From positions 1 through 64,000 of the forward strand of contig JAPLQY010000088.1 in the NCBI GenBank assembly GCA_026399475.1: a stretch of 64,000 nt of DNA. Direction: 5' to 3'. Positions 36,686-44,577 of the stretch are shown piece by piece; the first letter of the stretch is position 1, and each line of letters starts with the position of its first letter. Both the position numbers and the translations under genes were made by a program. Below the pieces are notes generated by a model that was not told the origin of the DNA, made no database searches, and was given only the letters and a program-made list of their open reading frames with translations. The DNA comes from Rhodocyclales bacterium (GTDB lineage: Bacteria; Pseudomonadota; Gammaproteobacteria; Burkholderiales; Rhodocyclaceae).

Positions 36686-37330
36686 CTACTCCACATCCGG
36701 CTGCAGCGCCGGAACGGACTGGGCGAAGGCCGGCAGCGTCAGGCAATGTTCGTGAATGCGCATCACTGTCGACACATGATCGAGCCGCGCCTTGAAGCGC
36801 TGAGCATTGAAGATCTGCGGCACCAGGAAGATGTCGGCAAGAGTGGGGGTGTCGCCGTGGCAGCAGGTGCCGGTATGGGTGTTGCCGGCCAGCATGGCCT
36901 CGACCGTTGCCAGCCCGGTCTCGACCCAATGACAGTACCAGGCATTCCGTTGCTCTTCGGAAACGCCCAGCGTCTTGCTCAGGTAGCCCAGCACACGCAG
37001 GTTGTTGAGCGGATGGATCTCGCAGGCGATGGCCAGCCCAATCGCCCGCACCCGAGCCCGGCCGGCGGCATCTTCGGGAAGGAACCGGGGTTGCGGGCGA
37101 GTCTCGTCGAGGTATTCGATGATGGCCAGTGATTGTGTCAGGACGGTTCCATCGTCCTCAAGCACCGGCACCAACGCAGCGGGGTTCATGGCTTTGAACC
37201 CTTCTGCAAACTGCTGCCCGCCCCCCTTCAGCAGATGCACCGGCACATACTCGTAGTCAAGGCCCTTCAGTGCCAGAGCAATGCGCACACGAAAGCTGGC
37301 GGAACTGCGAAAGTAGCTGTAGAGCTTCAT
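36686..37330 (-). CDS. maiA: Maleylacetoacetate (or maleylpyruvate) isomerase, zeta-class GST
   Basis: A 214-aa protein with the zeta-class glutathione site SYFRSSASFRVRIALALKG and the thioredoxin-fold block LTQSLAIIEYLDETRPQP. It isomerises the cis ring-cleavage product of homogentisate or gentisate to the trans form. That product is the substrate for the fumarylacetoacetate-hydrolase-fold enzyme encoded at 38712-39734. It stands apart from that operon, with a FimV-like gene between, and probably has its own promoter in the 107 bp upstream. Confidence 0.9.
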   Translation of the reverse strand: MKLYSYFRSSASFRVRIALALKGLDYEYVPVHLLKGGGQQFAEGFKAMNPAALVPVLEDDGTVLTQSLAIIEYLDETRPQPRFLPEDAAGRARVRAIGLAIACEIHPLNNLRVLGYLSKTLGVSEEQRNAWYCHWVETGLATVEAMLAGNTHTGTCCHGDTPTLADIFLVPQIFNAQRFKARLDHVSTVMRIHEHCLTLPAFAQSVPALQPDVE

Positions 37331-37437
37331 GGGAATCCTGCAAATACCAATTTAGGGGGTTTGCCCGTCCCTGCTCAAGCAAAGCGGGTCTGCACCGCAG
37401 AGGCTAGAATGACAGCACTATAGCGCGGTCCAAATCG

Positions 37438-38730
37438 ATGTCAAAGTCTGCGGCCACTACCGGTTCAAGTTGCCGAATGCATATCGGCTGGTTCTGTGCC
37501 GCCTTGTCCGCCCTGGCTCTGCTGCCTTCGGCTTGCGCCGTTGCGGCCACACCCGATCCGGCATTGCGGCGCAGCGAACAGCTTGATGCCCGCAAGCTTG
37601 GCAAGGTGTCGGAGGATGAACGTTCGGTACTGCGTGTCGAGTGGCGCGCTGCGGTAACGGGTGCAGATGAAGCGCGCACCGTGCAGGAGATGCTCGACAG
37701 CCTGCGACGCATGGAAGTGACCATAGCCGAGATCAGCCGCCTGATCCGCAGCATCCCCGCGCAGAAACCGGTTGTTGCGCCTGTTGCGACAGAGCCGTCG
37801 GAAACAGGCAACCACGACTTTCGCCTGGCTCTGGCCAACAGTGCGGCGGCTGTCTTGGTGGCTCTCTGGTGGTTCCGCCGCCGGAAATCAGCCAAACAGC
37901 CGGCAGCATCCACCGATCTCGACGCTGCAGCAGCGGCGAGCCCGCCCGTCATGGATTCACCCGGCGACAGCTTGCCGGCCATGACGCCACCGCCCGAGGC
38001 GCCACCGGCCAGAATGCCGGCCAGTGGCCTGTCGGCTGGACAACCGAAGCCCGCCCACCTAGCATCTGCCGCACCCGCCCGCAAAGAAGCGCCACGGATC
38101 GCGCCTGGGCTGGCGGAATTAGTGCCAGCCACCCCGCAGGCCGCGGCCGAAACCCAGGCGATCGACTTTTCGCTGGAGGAAGCCGATCCGGAATCGGTCG
38201 CGCGCGAAAATGCCAGAGTGTCACGACTACCCGCCAAAAGCCCCCAGAAAGCCGCCATGAGCCCGCCGGCAAAAAACGTCGAGCCCACGCTGGAACTGGC
38301 CGAGATCATGCTGTCCATGGGGCTCGAGCAGGGCGCCGCACAAGCCCTGGTCGAGTACACCGAGGCCAACCCGCGACATGCCGTCTACCACTGGCTGAAA
38401 CTGCTCGGCATTTATCGCAGCAGGGGGCTCCAGAAGGAGTTCACCGAGACCGCCGAGAAACTGCGCAAGCATTTCAACATTCAGGCCGAAGACTGGGTCA
38501 GAACAGGTACGACCGAGGCGCCGACTTTGGAGAAGTTTTCCCGCGTGTCGGCGCAACTACAAAAAATCTGGGGGCAGCCAGAGGAGTGCATCACCTATCT
38601 GCGGCACCTGCTCGAAGACAACCGCGAAGGTGCGCGAGCCGGATTCCCGCAGGCGGCGGCTGAAGATATCCTGCTGCTGATCGAAATCCTGAAGGAGACC
38701 TCCGGCGCCAGTCAGGCGGTCGAAACGTAA
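37438..38730 (+). CDS. Membrane protein with FimV-like C-terminal helical domain
   Basis: A 430-aa protein. The ATG at 37438 or, with a cleaner signal peptide (MHIGWFCAALSALALL), at 37477 may start it. An exported N-terminal part contains a charged helical stretch, then one membrane helix (about residues 126-143), a basic flank and a long Pro/Ala-rich disordered linker (150-280). The C-terminal helical domain (285-420; LELAEIMLSMGLEQGAAQAL, then WLKLLGIYRSRG) resembles the cytoplasmic end of FimV, which organises polar type IV pili and cAMP signalling in Pseudomonas. No LysM domain is seen. Its 3' end overlaps the convergent FAH-fold gene by 19 bp. Confidence 0.5.
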   Translation: MSKSAATTGSSCRMHIGWFCAALSALALLPSACAVAATPDPALRRSEQLDARKLGKVSEDERSVLRVEWRAAVTGADEARTVQEMLDSLRRMEVTIAEISRLIRSIPAQKPVVAPVATEPSETGNHDFRLALANSAAAVLVALWWFRRRKSAKQPAASTDLDAAAAASPPVMDSPGDSLPAMTPPPEAPPARMPASGLSAGQPKPAHLASAAPARKEAPRIAPGLAELVPATPQAAAETQAIDFSLEEADPESVARENARVSRLPAKSPQKAAMSPPAKNVEPTLELAEIMLSMGLEQGAAQALVEYTEANPRHAVYHWLKLLGIYRSRGLQKEFTETAEKLRKHFNIQAEDWVRTGTTEAPTLEKFSRVSAQLQKIWGQPEECITYLRHLLEDNREGARAGFPQAAAEDILLLIEILKETSGASQAVET

Positions 38731-39734
38731 CGCTCGATGACCTGATCAATGGCGCCGAAGATGCTGGCGCCCTTGCCATCCCGCATCTCGATTCTGACGC
38801 GATCGCCAAAGCGCATGAAGGGCGTCTTCGGTTTCCTCTGTTCGATGGTTTCGTACATCCGAAGCTCGGCGATGCAGCAGTAGCCCACGCCGCCATTGGC
38901 CACCGAGGAACCGAACAGGCCGCCCTGCTTGTTCGACACCGTACCCGAACCGACGATCGAGCCGGCTTCGAGTTCCCGGGTCTTAGCCACATGGGCGATG
39001 AGCTGACCAAAGTTGAAGGTCATATCGACGCCGGCGTTGGGCTTGCCGAAGGGCTCGCCGTTCAACTCGACCTCAAGCGGCAAGTGCAGCTTTGTATCTT
39101 TCCACGCCACCCCCAGTTCGTCGGGTGTCACTGCCACCGGGGAGAAAGCCGAGGCCGGCTTGGACTGCAGGAAGCCGAAGCCCTTGGCCAGCTCGGACGG
39201 AATCAGGTTGCGCAGGCTGACGTCGTTCACCAGCATCAGCAGGCGAATCTGCTGCGCGCATTGTTCTGGCGTAGCGCCTGCGGCGACGTCGCCGGTCACC
39301 ACCGCCACCTCGGCCTCGAAATCGATCCCCCAGGCTTCGTCGCAGGCCAGCACCGGATCGCAGGGACCGATGAAGCTGTCGGAGCCACCCTGATACATCA
39401 GCGGATCGACGTGAAACTCCGGCGGCAGTTCGGCGCCGCGGGCCTTGCGGACCAGCTCGACGTGATTGATGTAGGCCGAGCCATCCGCCCACTGGAAGGC
39501 GCGCGGCAAGGGGCTGTGGCAGTGCCGAGGCTCGAAGGGAATGGCGTGGCGGGCATGTCCGTTGTTGAGCATGTCGTACACCAGCTCGAGCTCGGGCAGC
39601 ACTTCATCCCAGTTGTCCAGCGCCTGCTGCAGGGTTCGCGCAATCTCGCCTACCGTCTGGCAGCGCGCGAGATCGCGACTGACCACCACCAGCGTGCCGT
39701 CGCGGCCGCCATGCTTGAGAGTGGCCAGCTTCAC
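38712..39734 (-). CDS. Fumarylacetoacetate-hydrolase-fold enzyme
   Basis: A 340-aa protein starting at GTG 39734, which overlaps the VOC dioxygenase stop (GTGA). The metal site is built from GIDFEAEVAVVTGD, with SLRNLIPSELAKGFGFLQSK and ELEAGSIVGSGTVSN downstream, the FAH catalytic block. It should hydrolyse a C-C bond in a 1,3-diketo acid, such as fumarylacetoacetate or fumarylpyruvate, closing the ring-cleavage pathway. It is the last gene of the aromatic operon. Exact substrate is open, since true FAH is usually longer (about 420 aa) and bacterial relatives near this length vary. Confidence 0.85.
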   Translation of the reverse strand: MKLATLKHGGRDGTLVVVSRDLARCQTVGEIARTLQQALDNWDEVLPELELVYDMLNNGHARHAIPFEPRHCHSPLPRAFQWADGSAYINHVELVRKARGAELPPEFHVDPLMYQGGSDSFIGPCDPVLACDEAWGIDFEAEVAVVTGDVAAGATPEQCAQQIRLLMLVNDVSLRNLIPSELAKGFGFLQSKPASAFSPVAVTPDELGVAWKDTKLHLPLEVELNGEPFGKPNAGVDMTFNFGQLIAHVAKTRELEAGSIVGSGTVSNKQGGLFGSSVANGGVGYCCIAELRMYETIEQRKPKTPFMRFGDRVRIEMRDGKGASIFGAIDQVIERYVSTA

Positions 39735-40291
39735 GGCTCGGCCCCTGTTGCCGAATACGTGCCGTCGTGCATCCAGCGCGCATGCTGCGGGGCCTTGCGG
39801 GTCTTCGCCCATTCTTCGAGCATGTCCCATTTCACGTCGTCGAGACGCTGCATCATTTCCGGCGTGCCGGTATTGAAGGCGAGTTCCAGGCGATGGCCGC
39901 TCGGATCGAAGAAGTAGATGGACTTGAAAATGGTGTGATCGGTGGGGCCGACGACTTCGATGCCGTCCGCTTCGAGTCGCGCCTTGGCCGCCAGCATTTC
40001 CTCCATGCTGCCGACTTCCAGCGCCAGATGCTGGGTCCAGGTCGGCGTGTTGCGGTCGCGATCCATCGGCGCCTGATTCGGCAGCTCGAAAAAGGCGAGG
40101 ATGTTGCCGGCACCGGCGTCGATGAAGACATGCATGTAGGGATCGGGCGCCTTGGTCGAGGGCACTTCGTCCTCGGCAATCGCCAGCACGAAGCCCATGT
40201 CGAGGTACTTGCCGTACCACTCGACGGTTTCCTTGGCGTCCCTGCAACGGTAGGCAACGTGGTGAACCTTTTTGACGAGACTGGCGGCCAT
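39731..40291 (-). CDS. VOC-family single-domain extradiol dioxygenase-like protein
   Basis: A 186-aa protein from ATG 40291 (AAGGAG upstream). It is one VOC module pair with a 2-His-1-Glu iron triad visible: VHHVAYRCRD, WTQHLALEV and HRLELAFNT. This points to a ring-cleaving or isomerising iron enzyme rather than glyoxalase I. In this operon it lies between a flavin hydroxylase and an FAH-fold hydrolase, the slot for ring cleavage, although gentisate and homogentisate dioxygenases are normally cupins. Overlaps the FAH-fold gene by 4 bp; 2 bp after the DUF2783 gene. Confidence 0.75.
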   Translation of the reverse strand: MAASLVKKVHHVAYRCRDAKETVEWYGKYLDMGFVLAIAEDEVPSTKAPDPYMHVFIDAGAGNILAFFELPNQAPMDRDRNTPTWTQHLALEVGSMEEMLAAKARLEADGIEVVGPTDHTIFKSIYFFDPSGHRLELAFNTGTPEMMQRLDDVKWDMLEEWAKTRKAPQHARWMHDGTYSATGAEP

Positions 40292-40293
40292 GT

Positions 40294-40518
40294 TCAGACT
40301 CCTTCGCGGGCAAGCTTGAGGGCTTCGCGCAGTGTGCCGATGTCGCCGATGTGGTTGGCGAGCAGCAGGATCAGGCGCGCATTGAGCAGTTCGGATTGCT
40401 CGTCGGACAAGTCTCGATGGGCCGTGAGGAGCATTTCGTAGAAGTCGTCGCCGGGCGTATAGGCATTGAAATAGCGCTTGCCGGCCTCGGAAAAATTCGG
40501 GTTCAGATTGAGTGCCAT
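40294..40518 (-). CDS. DUF2783 family small protein
   Basis: A 74-aa acidic helical protein (MALNLNPNFSEAGKRYFNAY). Proteins of this DUF commonly accompany a flavin monooxygenase and a beta-lactamase-fold enzyme in aromatic operons, as here. No catalytic residues or export signal. It might be a small subunit or stabiliser of one of the neighbouring enzymes; function unknown. It lies 79 bp after the monooxygenase stop, with the inverted repeat in between, and 2 bp before the VOC gene. Confidence 0.75.
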   Translation of the reverse strand: MALNLNPNFSEAGKRYFNAYTPGDDFYEMLLTAHRDLSDEQSELLNARLILLLANHIGDIGTLREALKLAREGV

Positions 40519-40535
40519 GATGCTTTTCCTTTTTG

Positions 40536-40615
40536 GTGAAACGTGAAAAGTGAAACGTGAAACGGAAAATCGTCACGCCCACTTAGCTTTTCACGTTTCA
40601 CTTTTCACGTTTCAC
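40536..40615. repeat. 27-bp inverted repeat (copy 1)
   Basis: Perfect 27-nt arms at 40536-40562 and 40589-40615 are separated by 26 nt. Each arm is itself two GTGAAACGTGAAA-like units. The right arm extends into the monooxygenase gene and supplies its last codons (NVKREK) and stop. A related copy lies at 52536-52582. It could act as a terminator or mRNA-processing element, or be a REP-like mobile repeat. Confidence 0.9.
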
Positions 40616-42286
40616 ATTGCAGGTGGCGCGAGCCACCGCAGCTTTTACCTTCGCCGCATCGAGCGTGCGCCAGCGCGCGGCCACATGCTGGTCGGGACGC
40701 AGCAGATAGACCGTGCCGTGTTTCGCGTCATAGCGCTGGGCGGCAATGCCTCGCGCATCTTCGAGATGCGGGATGCCGCCGGCGACGGTGCCGGGATTGC
40801 CCGAAATCACCAGCGGCTGCACTGGAATGCCGCCGCATGACAGATCCGACAAGGCCGCGATGGTCGCGGCATCCAGCGCATTCGGGTCATCGGCGAAGTA
40901 AAGAGCGAAGAACTGCTGGCCGACCTTTTCCAGCAGCCAGCCCTCATCGCCAATGTCGAGCACCGGCGCGTCGTCCATCGGCGCCCCCGGCACCATGCGC
41001 CCGACGAATGCATCGAGCGTGTCGTCGGGGGTGTTCAAGCTCGACGCAGTGAGGAAGGCCGGCACCGAGAGGCGCCCCGAATTGACCAGGGCGCGGCCGA
41101 AGGTGTGGTCCTTCGCCAGTCCCAGCACCGCATTGCGGAAGGTCCTGCTGACCTTGCTCTTGGGCGTGATGAAATCGGTCGAGCGCGTCGAATTCATCAG
41201 GTTCTCGTCGGCGGCAAAAATGCGCTCCTCGGAATAACTATCCAGCAGCGTCGCGGGCGCCTTGCCATCGATCACCAGCTTCAGCTTCCAGCCAAGATTG
41301 TCGGCATCCTGCAGGCCCGAGTTGGCACCGCGTGCGCCGAAGGGCGAGACCTGATGCGCAGCATCGCCGACAAACAGGACACGGCCGTGGTTGAAGCAGC
41401 CCATGCGCCGGCACTGGAAGGTATAGACGCTGACCCACTCCAGTTCGAACTCGCGCTGGTCACCGAGCATGGCCTTGATGCGCGGCAGCACGTTCTCCGG
41501 CTTTTTCTCTTCCTCCGGATCGGCGTCCCAGCCCAGTTGGAAGTCGATGCGGAACACGCTGTCGGTCTGCTTGTGCAACAGCACCGACTGTCCGGGATGA
41601 AACGGCGGATCGAACCAGAACCAGCGCTCGGCGGGAAAGTCGGCCTTCATCAGGACGTCGGCGATGAGGAAGCGATCCATGAAAATCTTGCCTTCGATTT
41701 CCAGGCCCAGCATGCGGCGAATCGGGCTGCGCGCGCCATCAGCGGCGATCAGCCAGTCGGTTTCGACGGTATAGAAACCATCCTCGGTCTCGACCTTGAG
41801 CGTCACCGTCTTGCCGGTCTGCGCCACCGAGACGACCTTGTTCCGCCAGCGCAGCTCGATGTTGGGCCGCGAGGCAGCGCGCGCCGCCAGGTACTCCTCG
41901 AGGTAGTACTGCTGCAGGTTCACCATGCCCGGCCGGTGATGGTCCGGCTCCGGCACCAGGTTGAAGTTGTACACCTCCTGCTCGCGGAAGAAGGTGCGGC
42001 CGACATTCCACGACACGCCCTTGCCGCAAACCGCATCGCCGACGCCGTAGCGATCGAGGATTTCCAGCGCACGCTTGGCGTAGCAGACGCCGCGCGAACC
42101 GATCGAAACGGTATCGTCTTCGTCCAGCACCAGTACGGGAACGTCATGCAGTTGCAGGTCGAGCGCCGCGCCCAAACCCACGGGACCGGCACCGACCACC
42201 ACCACGGGTACCCTCAGCGTCTTGCCGCTGATGATTTCCGGCGGCGTCTTGTACTCAAACTTCGGGTAGCTGTAGGTCTTCAGCAT
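40598..42286 (-). CDS. FAD-dependent aromatic hydroxylase (MhpA/PheA-like)
   Basis: A 562-aa flavoprotein monooxygenase from ATG 42286 (GGAGA upstream). It has the FAD Rossmann motif VVVGAGPVGLGAALDL, the DG motif in WLIAADGARSPIRR, and VGDAAHQVSPFGARGANSG, which contacts the FAD ribityl chain. It resembles 3-(3-hydroxyphenyl)propionate hydroxylase-type enzymes that use NAD(P)H and O2 to hydroxylate a phenolic ring. The C-terminal thioredoxin-like part (from about 480) is conserved in this group. Its last six residues come from the inverted repeat at 40536-40615, suggesting insertion of the repeat at the gene end. It follows the beta-lactamase-fold gene by 24 bp. Confidence 0.88.
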   Translation of the reverse strand: MLKTYSYPKFEYKTPPEIISGKTLRVPVVVVGAGPVGLGAALDLQLHDVPVLVLDEDDTVSIGSRGVCYAKRALEILDRYGVGDAVCGKGVSWNVGRTFFREQEVYNFNLVPEPDHHRPGMVNLQQYYLEEYLAARAASRPNIELRWRNKVVSVAQTGKTVTLKVETEDGFYTVETDWLIAADGARSPIRRMLGLEIEGKIFMDRFLIADVLMKADFPAERWFWFDPPFHPGQSVLLHKQTDSVFRIDFQLGWDADPEEEKKPENVLPRIKAMLGDQREFELEWVSVYTFQCRRMGCFNHGRVLFVGDAAHQVSPFGARGANSGLQDADNLGWKLKLVIDGKAPATLLDSYSEERIFAADENLMNSTRSTDFITPKSKVSRTFRNAVLGLAKDHTFGRALVNSGRLSVPAFLTASSLNTPDDTLDAFVGRMVPGAPMDDAPVLDIGDEGWLLEKVGQQFFALYFADDPNALDAATIAALSDLSCGGIPVQPLVISGNPGTVAGGIPHLEDARGIAAQRYDAKHGTVYLLRPDQHVAARWRTLDAAKVKAAVARATCNVKREK

Positions 42287-42310
42287 TGATTCGTCTCCCG
42301 TGCTCCGGCT

Positions 42311-43276
42311 TCACACGGCCTGCAGCGCATGCCACATTTCCTGGTCGCGCTGCGCCGTCCAGATGCGCGGGTCCGCAATGCCGGAAGCCTCGTCGTGGGC
42401 CCGCGTCACATCGAAGGGCAGGCAATGCTCGTAGATGAACACGCTGGCGAATTTCGGGTCCATGGCCTTGCGTGTGTGCGCCATGCAGGCAGCTAGATTC
42501 ATGCCCTGGGCCACGGCTTCCTGCGCGCTACGGTACAGCGTGGAGACGAAGTCCCGTGTATAGGCCAGTCCCTTCTGTACCCGTTCCGGATTCAGCAAGG
42601 CCGGACCGCGACCGGGAATCATCTTCTCGGGTTTCAGGGCTGCCAGCGCATCCAGCGTTGCCGGCCAGTCGGCCAGATAGGCGTCGCCCGTGTAGCAGGC
42701 GGCATCGGCCTCGACCAGGTCGCCGGAGAACAGGATCTTCTGCTGCGGCAACCAGACCACCGTGTCGCCCTTGGTGTGGCCGCGACCGAGGTGCATGATC
42801 CTGACTTCGAGATCTCCCATCCACAGCGTCATCTCCTTGTCGAAGACCACGGTCGGCCAAGTCAGGCCGGGCACGCTTTCGACGGCGTTGAACAGTCGCG
42901 GGAAGCGGCCGATCTCGGAATCCATGTCCTGCTGGCCGCGCTCGACGATCAGTTCGCGAGTCTCCTTCGAGGCGATGATGTCCTGCAGACCTTCCTTCTT
43001 GTAGCCCGAAGCGCCCAGCACGCGCACCGCGTGGTAGTGGGTCAGCGTGACGTACCTGATCGGCTTGTCGGTGATCTGGCGCACGTAGCGGATCACGTCC
43101 TGCGCCATGACCGGCGTTGCCGTGGCGTCGATGATCATCACGGCATCGTCGCCAATGATCACGCCGGTGTTCGGGTCGCCCTCGGCGGTATAGGCGTAGG
43201 CGTTTTCCGACAGCTTTTCGAAGCTGACCTTTTTCTCTTCGAGGTCGGCGTGCGAGGCGAATTTTTTCTCACTCAT
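42311..43276 (-). CDS. Metallo-beta-lactamase-fold protein with altered metal motif
   Basis: A 321-aa protein from ATG 43276 (AAGGAG 5 nt upstream). The fold is clear: VIIGDDAVMIIDATATP, LTHYHAVRVLG, GRGHTKGDTVVWLP and LFSGDLVEADAACY. The usual HxHxDH is replaced by HYHAVR, so the Asp and His of the second metal site are missing while the first two His and the later His and Asp stay. It may bind one metal or none. It leads the aromatic operon and probably hydrolyses a pathway ester or lactone, or acts as a regulator; substrate unknown. Confidence 0.8.
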   Translation of the reverse strand: MSEKKFASHADLEEKKVSFEKLSENAYAYTAEGDPNTGVIIGDDAVMIIDATATPVMAQDVIRYVRQITDKPIRYVTLTHYHAVRVLGASGYKKEGLQDIIASKETRELIVERGQQDMDSEIGRFPRLFNAVESVPGLTWPTVVFDKEMTLWMGDLEVRIMHLGRGHTKGDTVVWLPQQKILFSGDLVEADAACYTGDAYLADWPATLDALAALKPEKMIPGRGPALLNPERVQKGLAYTRDFVSTLYRSAQEAVAQGMNLAACMAHTRKAMDPKFASVFIYEHCLPFDVTRAHDEASGIADPRIWTAQRDQEMWHALQAV

Positions 43277-43305
43277 TGCAACTCCTTGGGGTGATCCGTG
43301 ATTCA

Positions 43306-43356
43306 CTTAGTCGTAACTTGATTTCTCTTATCGTAATATTAAACAGCTTGAGCTGT
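43306..43356. promoter_or_regulatory. Operator-like repeats upstream of the aromatic operon
   Basis: Two direct repeats CTTAGTCGTAA (43306-43316) and CTTATCGTAA (43327-43336) are about two helical turns apart, the second overlapping the -10. A perfect palindrome ACAGCT-TG-AGCTGT (43343-43356) lies in the spacer and overlaps the -35. The layout suits repression. No regulator gene is adjacent. Confidence 0.5.
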
Positions 43357-43359
43357 CAA
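43330..43359 (-). promoter_or_regulatory. Sigma-70-like promoter of the aromatic operon
   Basis: On the minus strand TTGACA (43359-43354) is a perfect -35. An 18-bp spacer leads to TACGAT (43335-43330), 4 of 6 matches. It lies about 53 bp upstream of the beta-lactamase-fold gene start, in an unusually A/T-rich stretch for this window. Confidence 0.6.
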
Positions 43360-43389
43360 GTATCGAGCTTGCGCGGCACCCTGCGGGAC

Positions 43390-44523
43390 TCAGGGATTTA
43401 TCGGCGAGTTCGAAGGGATCCGCGGGTTGCGCAGAGCTGCGGCGGCCTGGCGATAGGCCTGCAAGGCCTCCTTGCGGCTGCCCGCCGCTTCGAACTCGCG
43501 GGCACGGCGCAACCAGTCATCAACCATGTCCGGCGGCGCCGCGGGCGCGTCCTTAGGCTTCGCGTCAGGGCTCACTTCCCCGGAGCCGACTTCCACCGCA
43601 GGCGTCTCGTAATTCAGCGCCGCTGTCTGCGCGTCGGGCTTGCCCCGGCGTGCGCTGATTACCATTCCGGTCGCGGCACGGACCTGCGCGCTTGCCTTGT
43701 TCGCCGCCGCGTCGGCCTGACGAATCGCGGCGATCGCCGCGCGATAGAGCTTCAATGCATCATCGCGCCGACCGGCCGCCTCCAGCTTGTGGGCCTGCGC
43801 CAAGAGCACGTCGGCGCGATCAGGTACCGGTTGCGAGCGCACCACCCTTCCCCAGGAGACCGCCGGCTTTGCAGCCGCCACTGCAAAACCCGCACTTCCT
43901 TCAATTTCGCGGGCAATTTTGAGGTTGTTGTAGCGCATGGCCCAGCGCAATGCGTCGTCGCCCCGCTCGTTGACGATATCGCGCCGGGCGCCAGCCACCA
44001 GCAGGGTCCTGGCAATCGCTTCCCTGCCCTCGCGGGCGGCCATCATCAATGGCGTCGAACCGTTGGTGGACAGCGCATTCACGTCGGCACCCCGTTCGAG
44101 CAGGTAGCTCACAACCTCGGCATGGCCGGCGAAGGTCGCGTAATGCAAGGCCGCCCACTCCCTGCCCTGACGATTCAAGCGCGCGCCATGTTCCACCAGC
44201 CAGCGCACCGCTTCCAGGTGCCCCTTCCACGCAGCATGAAGCAGCGCCTGTTCGCCGAACGAATTGACCCTGTTGATGTCGGCACCGCGCGCGACGAACA
44301 GTTCCATCATCGGAATGTTGCCTTCCCAGGCGCCGATCATGACCCCGGTGCCGATCACCTTGCCTTCAAAATCCGGCGCCAGGCCAGCGTTCAGCCATTC
44401 GCGCGCAAGCGCAAGGTCGCCACGCTCGATGACGGCGGAAAAACTCGTCGCATCCGGCAGACTCGCGGCTCGCAAGGGCGCAACGGCCATCAGCAACAGC
44501 AGCAGAACGGAAAGAATTCTCAT
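43390..44523 (-). CDS. Secreted ankyrin-repeat protein
   Basis: A 377-aa protein with a signal peptide (MRILSVLLLLLMAVAPLRA, cleavage after AA near residue 20). About five ankyrin repeats follow (residues 30-205; NRVNSFGEQALLHAAWKGHL, ALHYATFAGHAEVVSYLLER and STPLMMAAREGREAIARTLL). Two TPR-like helical hairpins (about 235-275 and 335-370; both contain an A-x-x-x-E-A-A-G-R/S-x-x-x-A-L pattern) end it. It is probably periplasmic and a protein-binding scaffold. Divergent from the TonB-like gene, 54 bp apart. No enzymatic motif. Confidence 0.8.
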   Translation of the reverse strand: MRILSVLLLLLMAVAPLRAASLPDATSFSAVIERGDLALAREWLNAGLAPDFEGKVIGTGVMIGAWEGNIPMMELFVARGADINRVNSFGEQALLHAAWKGHLEAVRWLVEHGARLNRQGREWAALHYATFAGHAEVVSYLLERGADVNALSTNGSTPLMMAAREGREAIARTLLVAGARRDIVNERGDDALRWAMRYNNLKIAREIEGSAGFAVAAAKPAVSWGRVVRSQPVPDRADVLLAQAHKLEAAGRRDDALKLYRAAIAAIRQADAAANKASAQVRAATGMVISARRGKPDAQTAALNYETPAVEVGSGEVSPDAKPKDAPAAPPDMVDDWLRRAREFEAAGSRKEALQAYRQAAAALRNPRIPSNSPINP

Positions 44524-44577
44524 GGCGCGCAGTATATGTCTGCCGCCCGCCCGGCGGCCGGAACTAAAATCGCCTCA

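Noticed and set aside
37404..38369. Minus-strand open frame of 321 codons opposite the FimV-like gene
   Set aside because: Ala/Ser/Arg-rich low-complexity product mirroring the Pro/Ala linker; the plus-strand product has a membrane helix and an ordered C-terminal domain.
42311..43276. Quorum-quenching lactonase
   Set aside because: The HxHxDH metal motif needed for AHL lactonases is broken and the context is aromatic catabolism.
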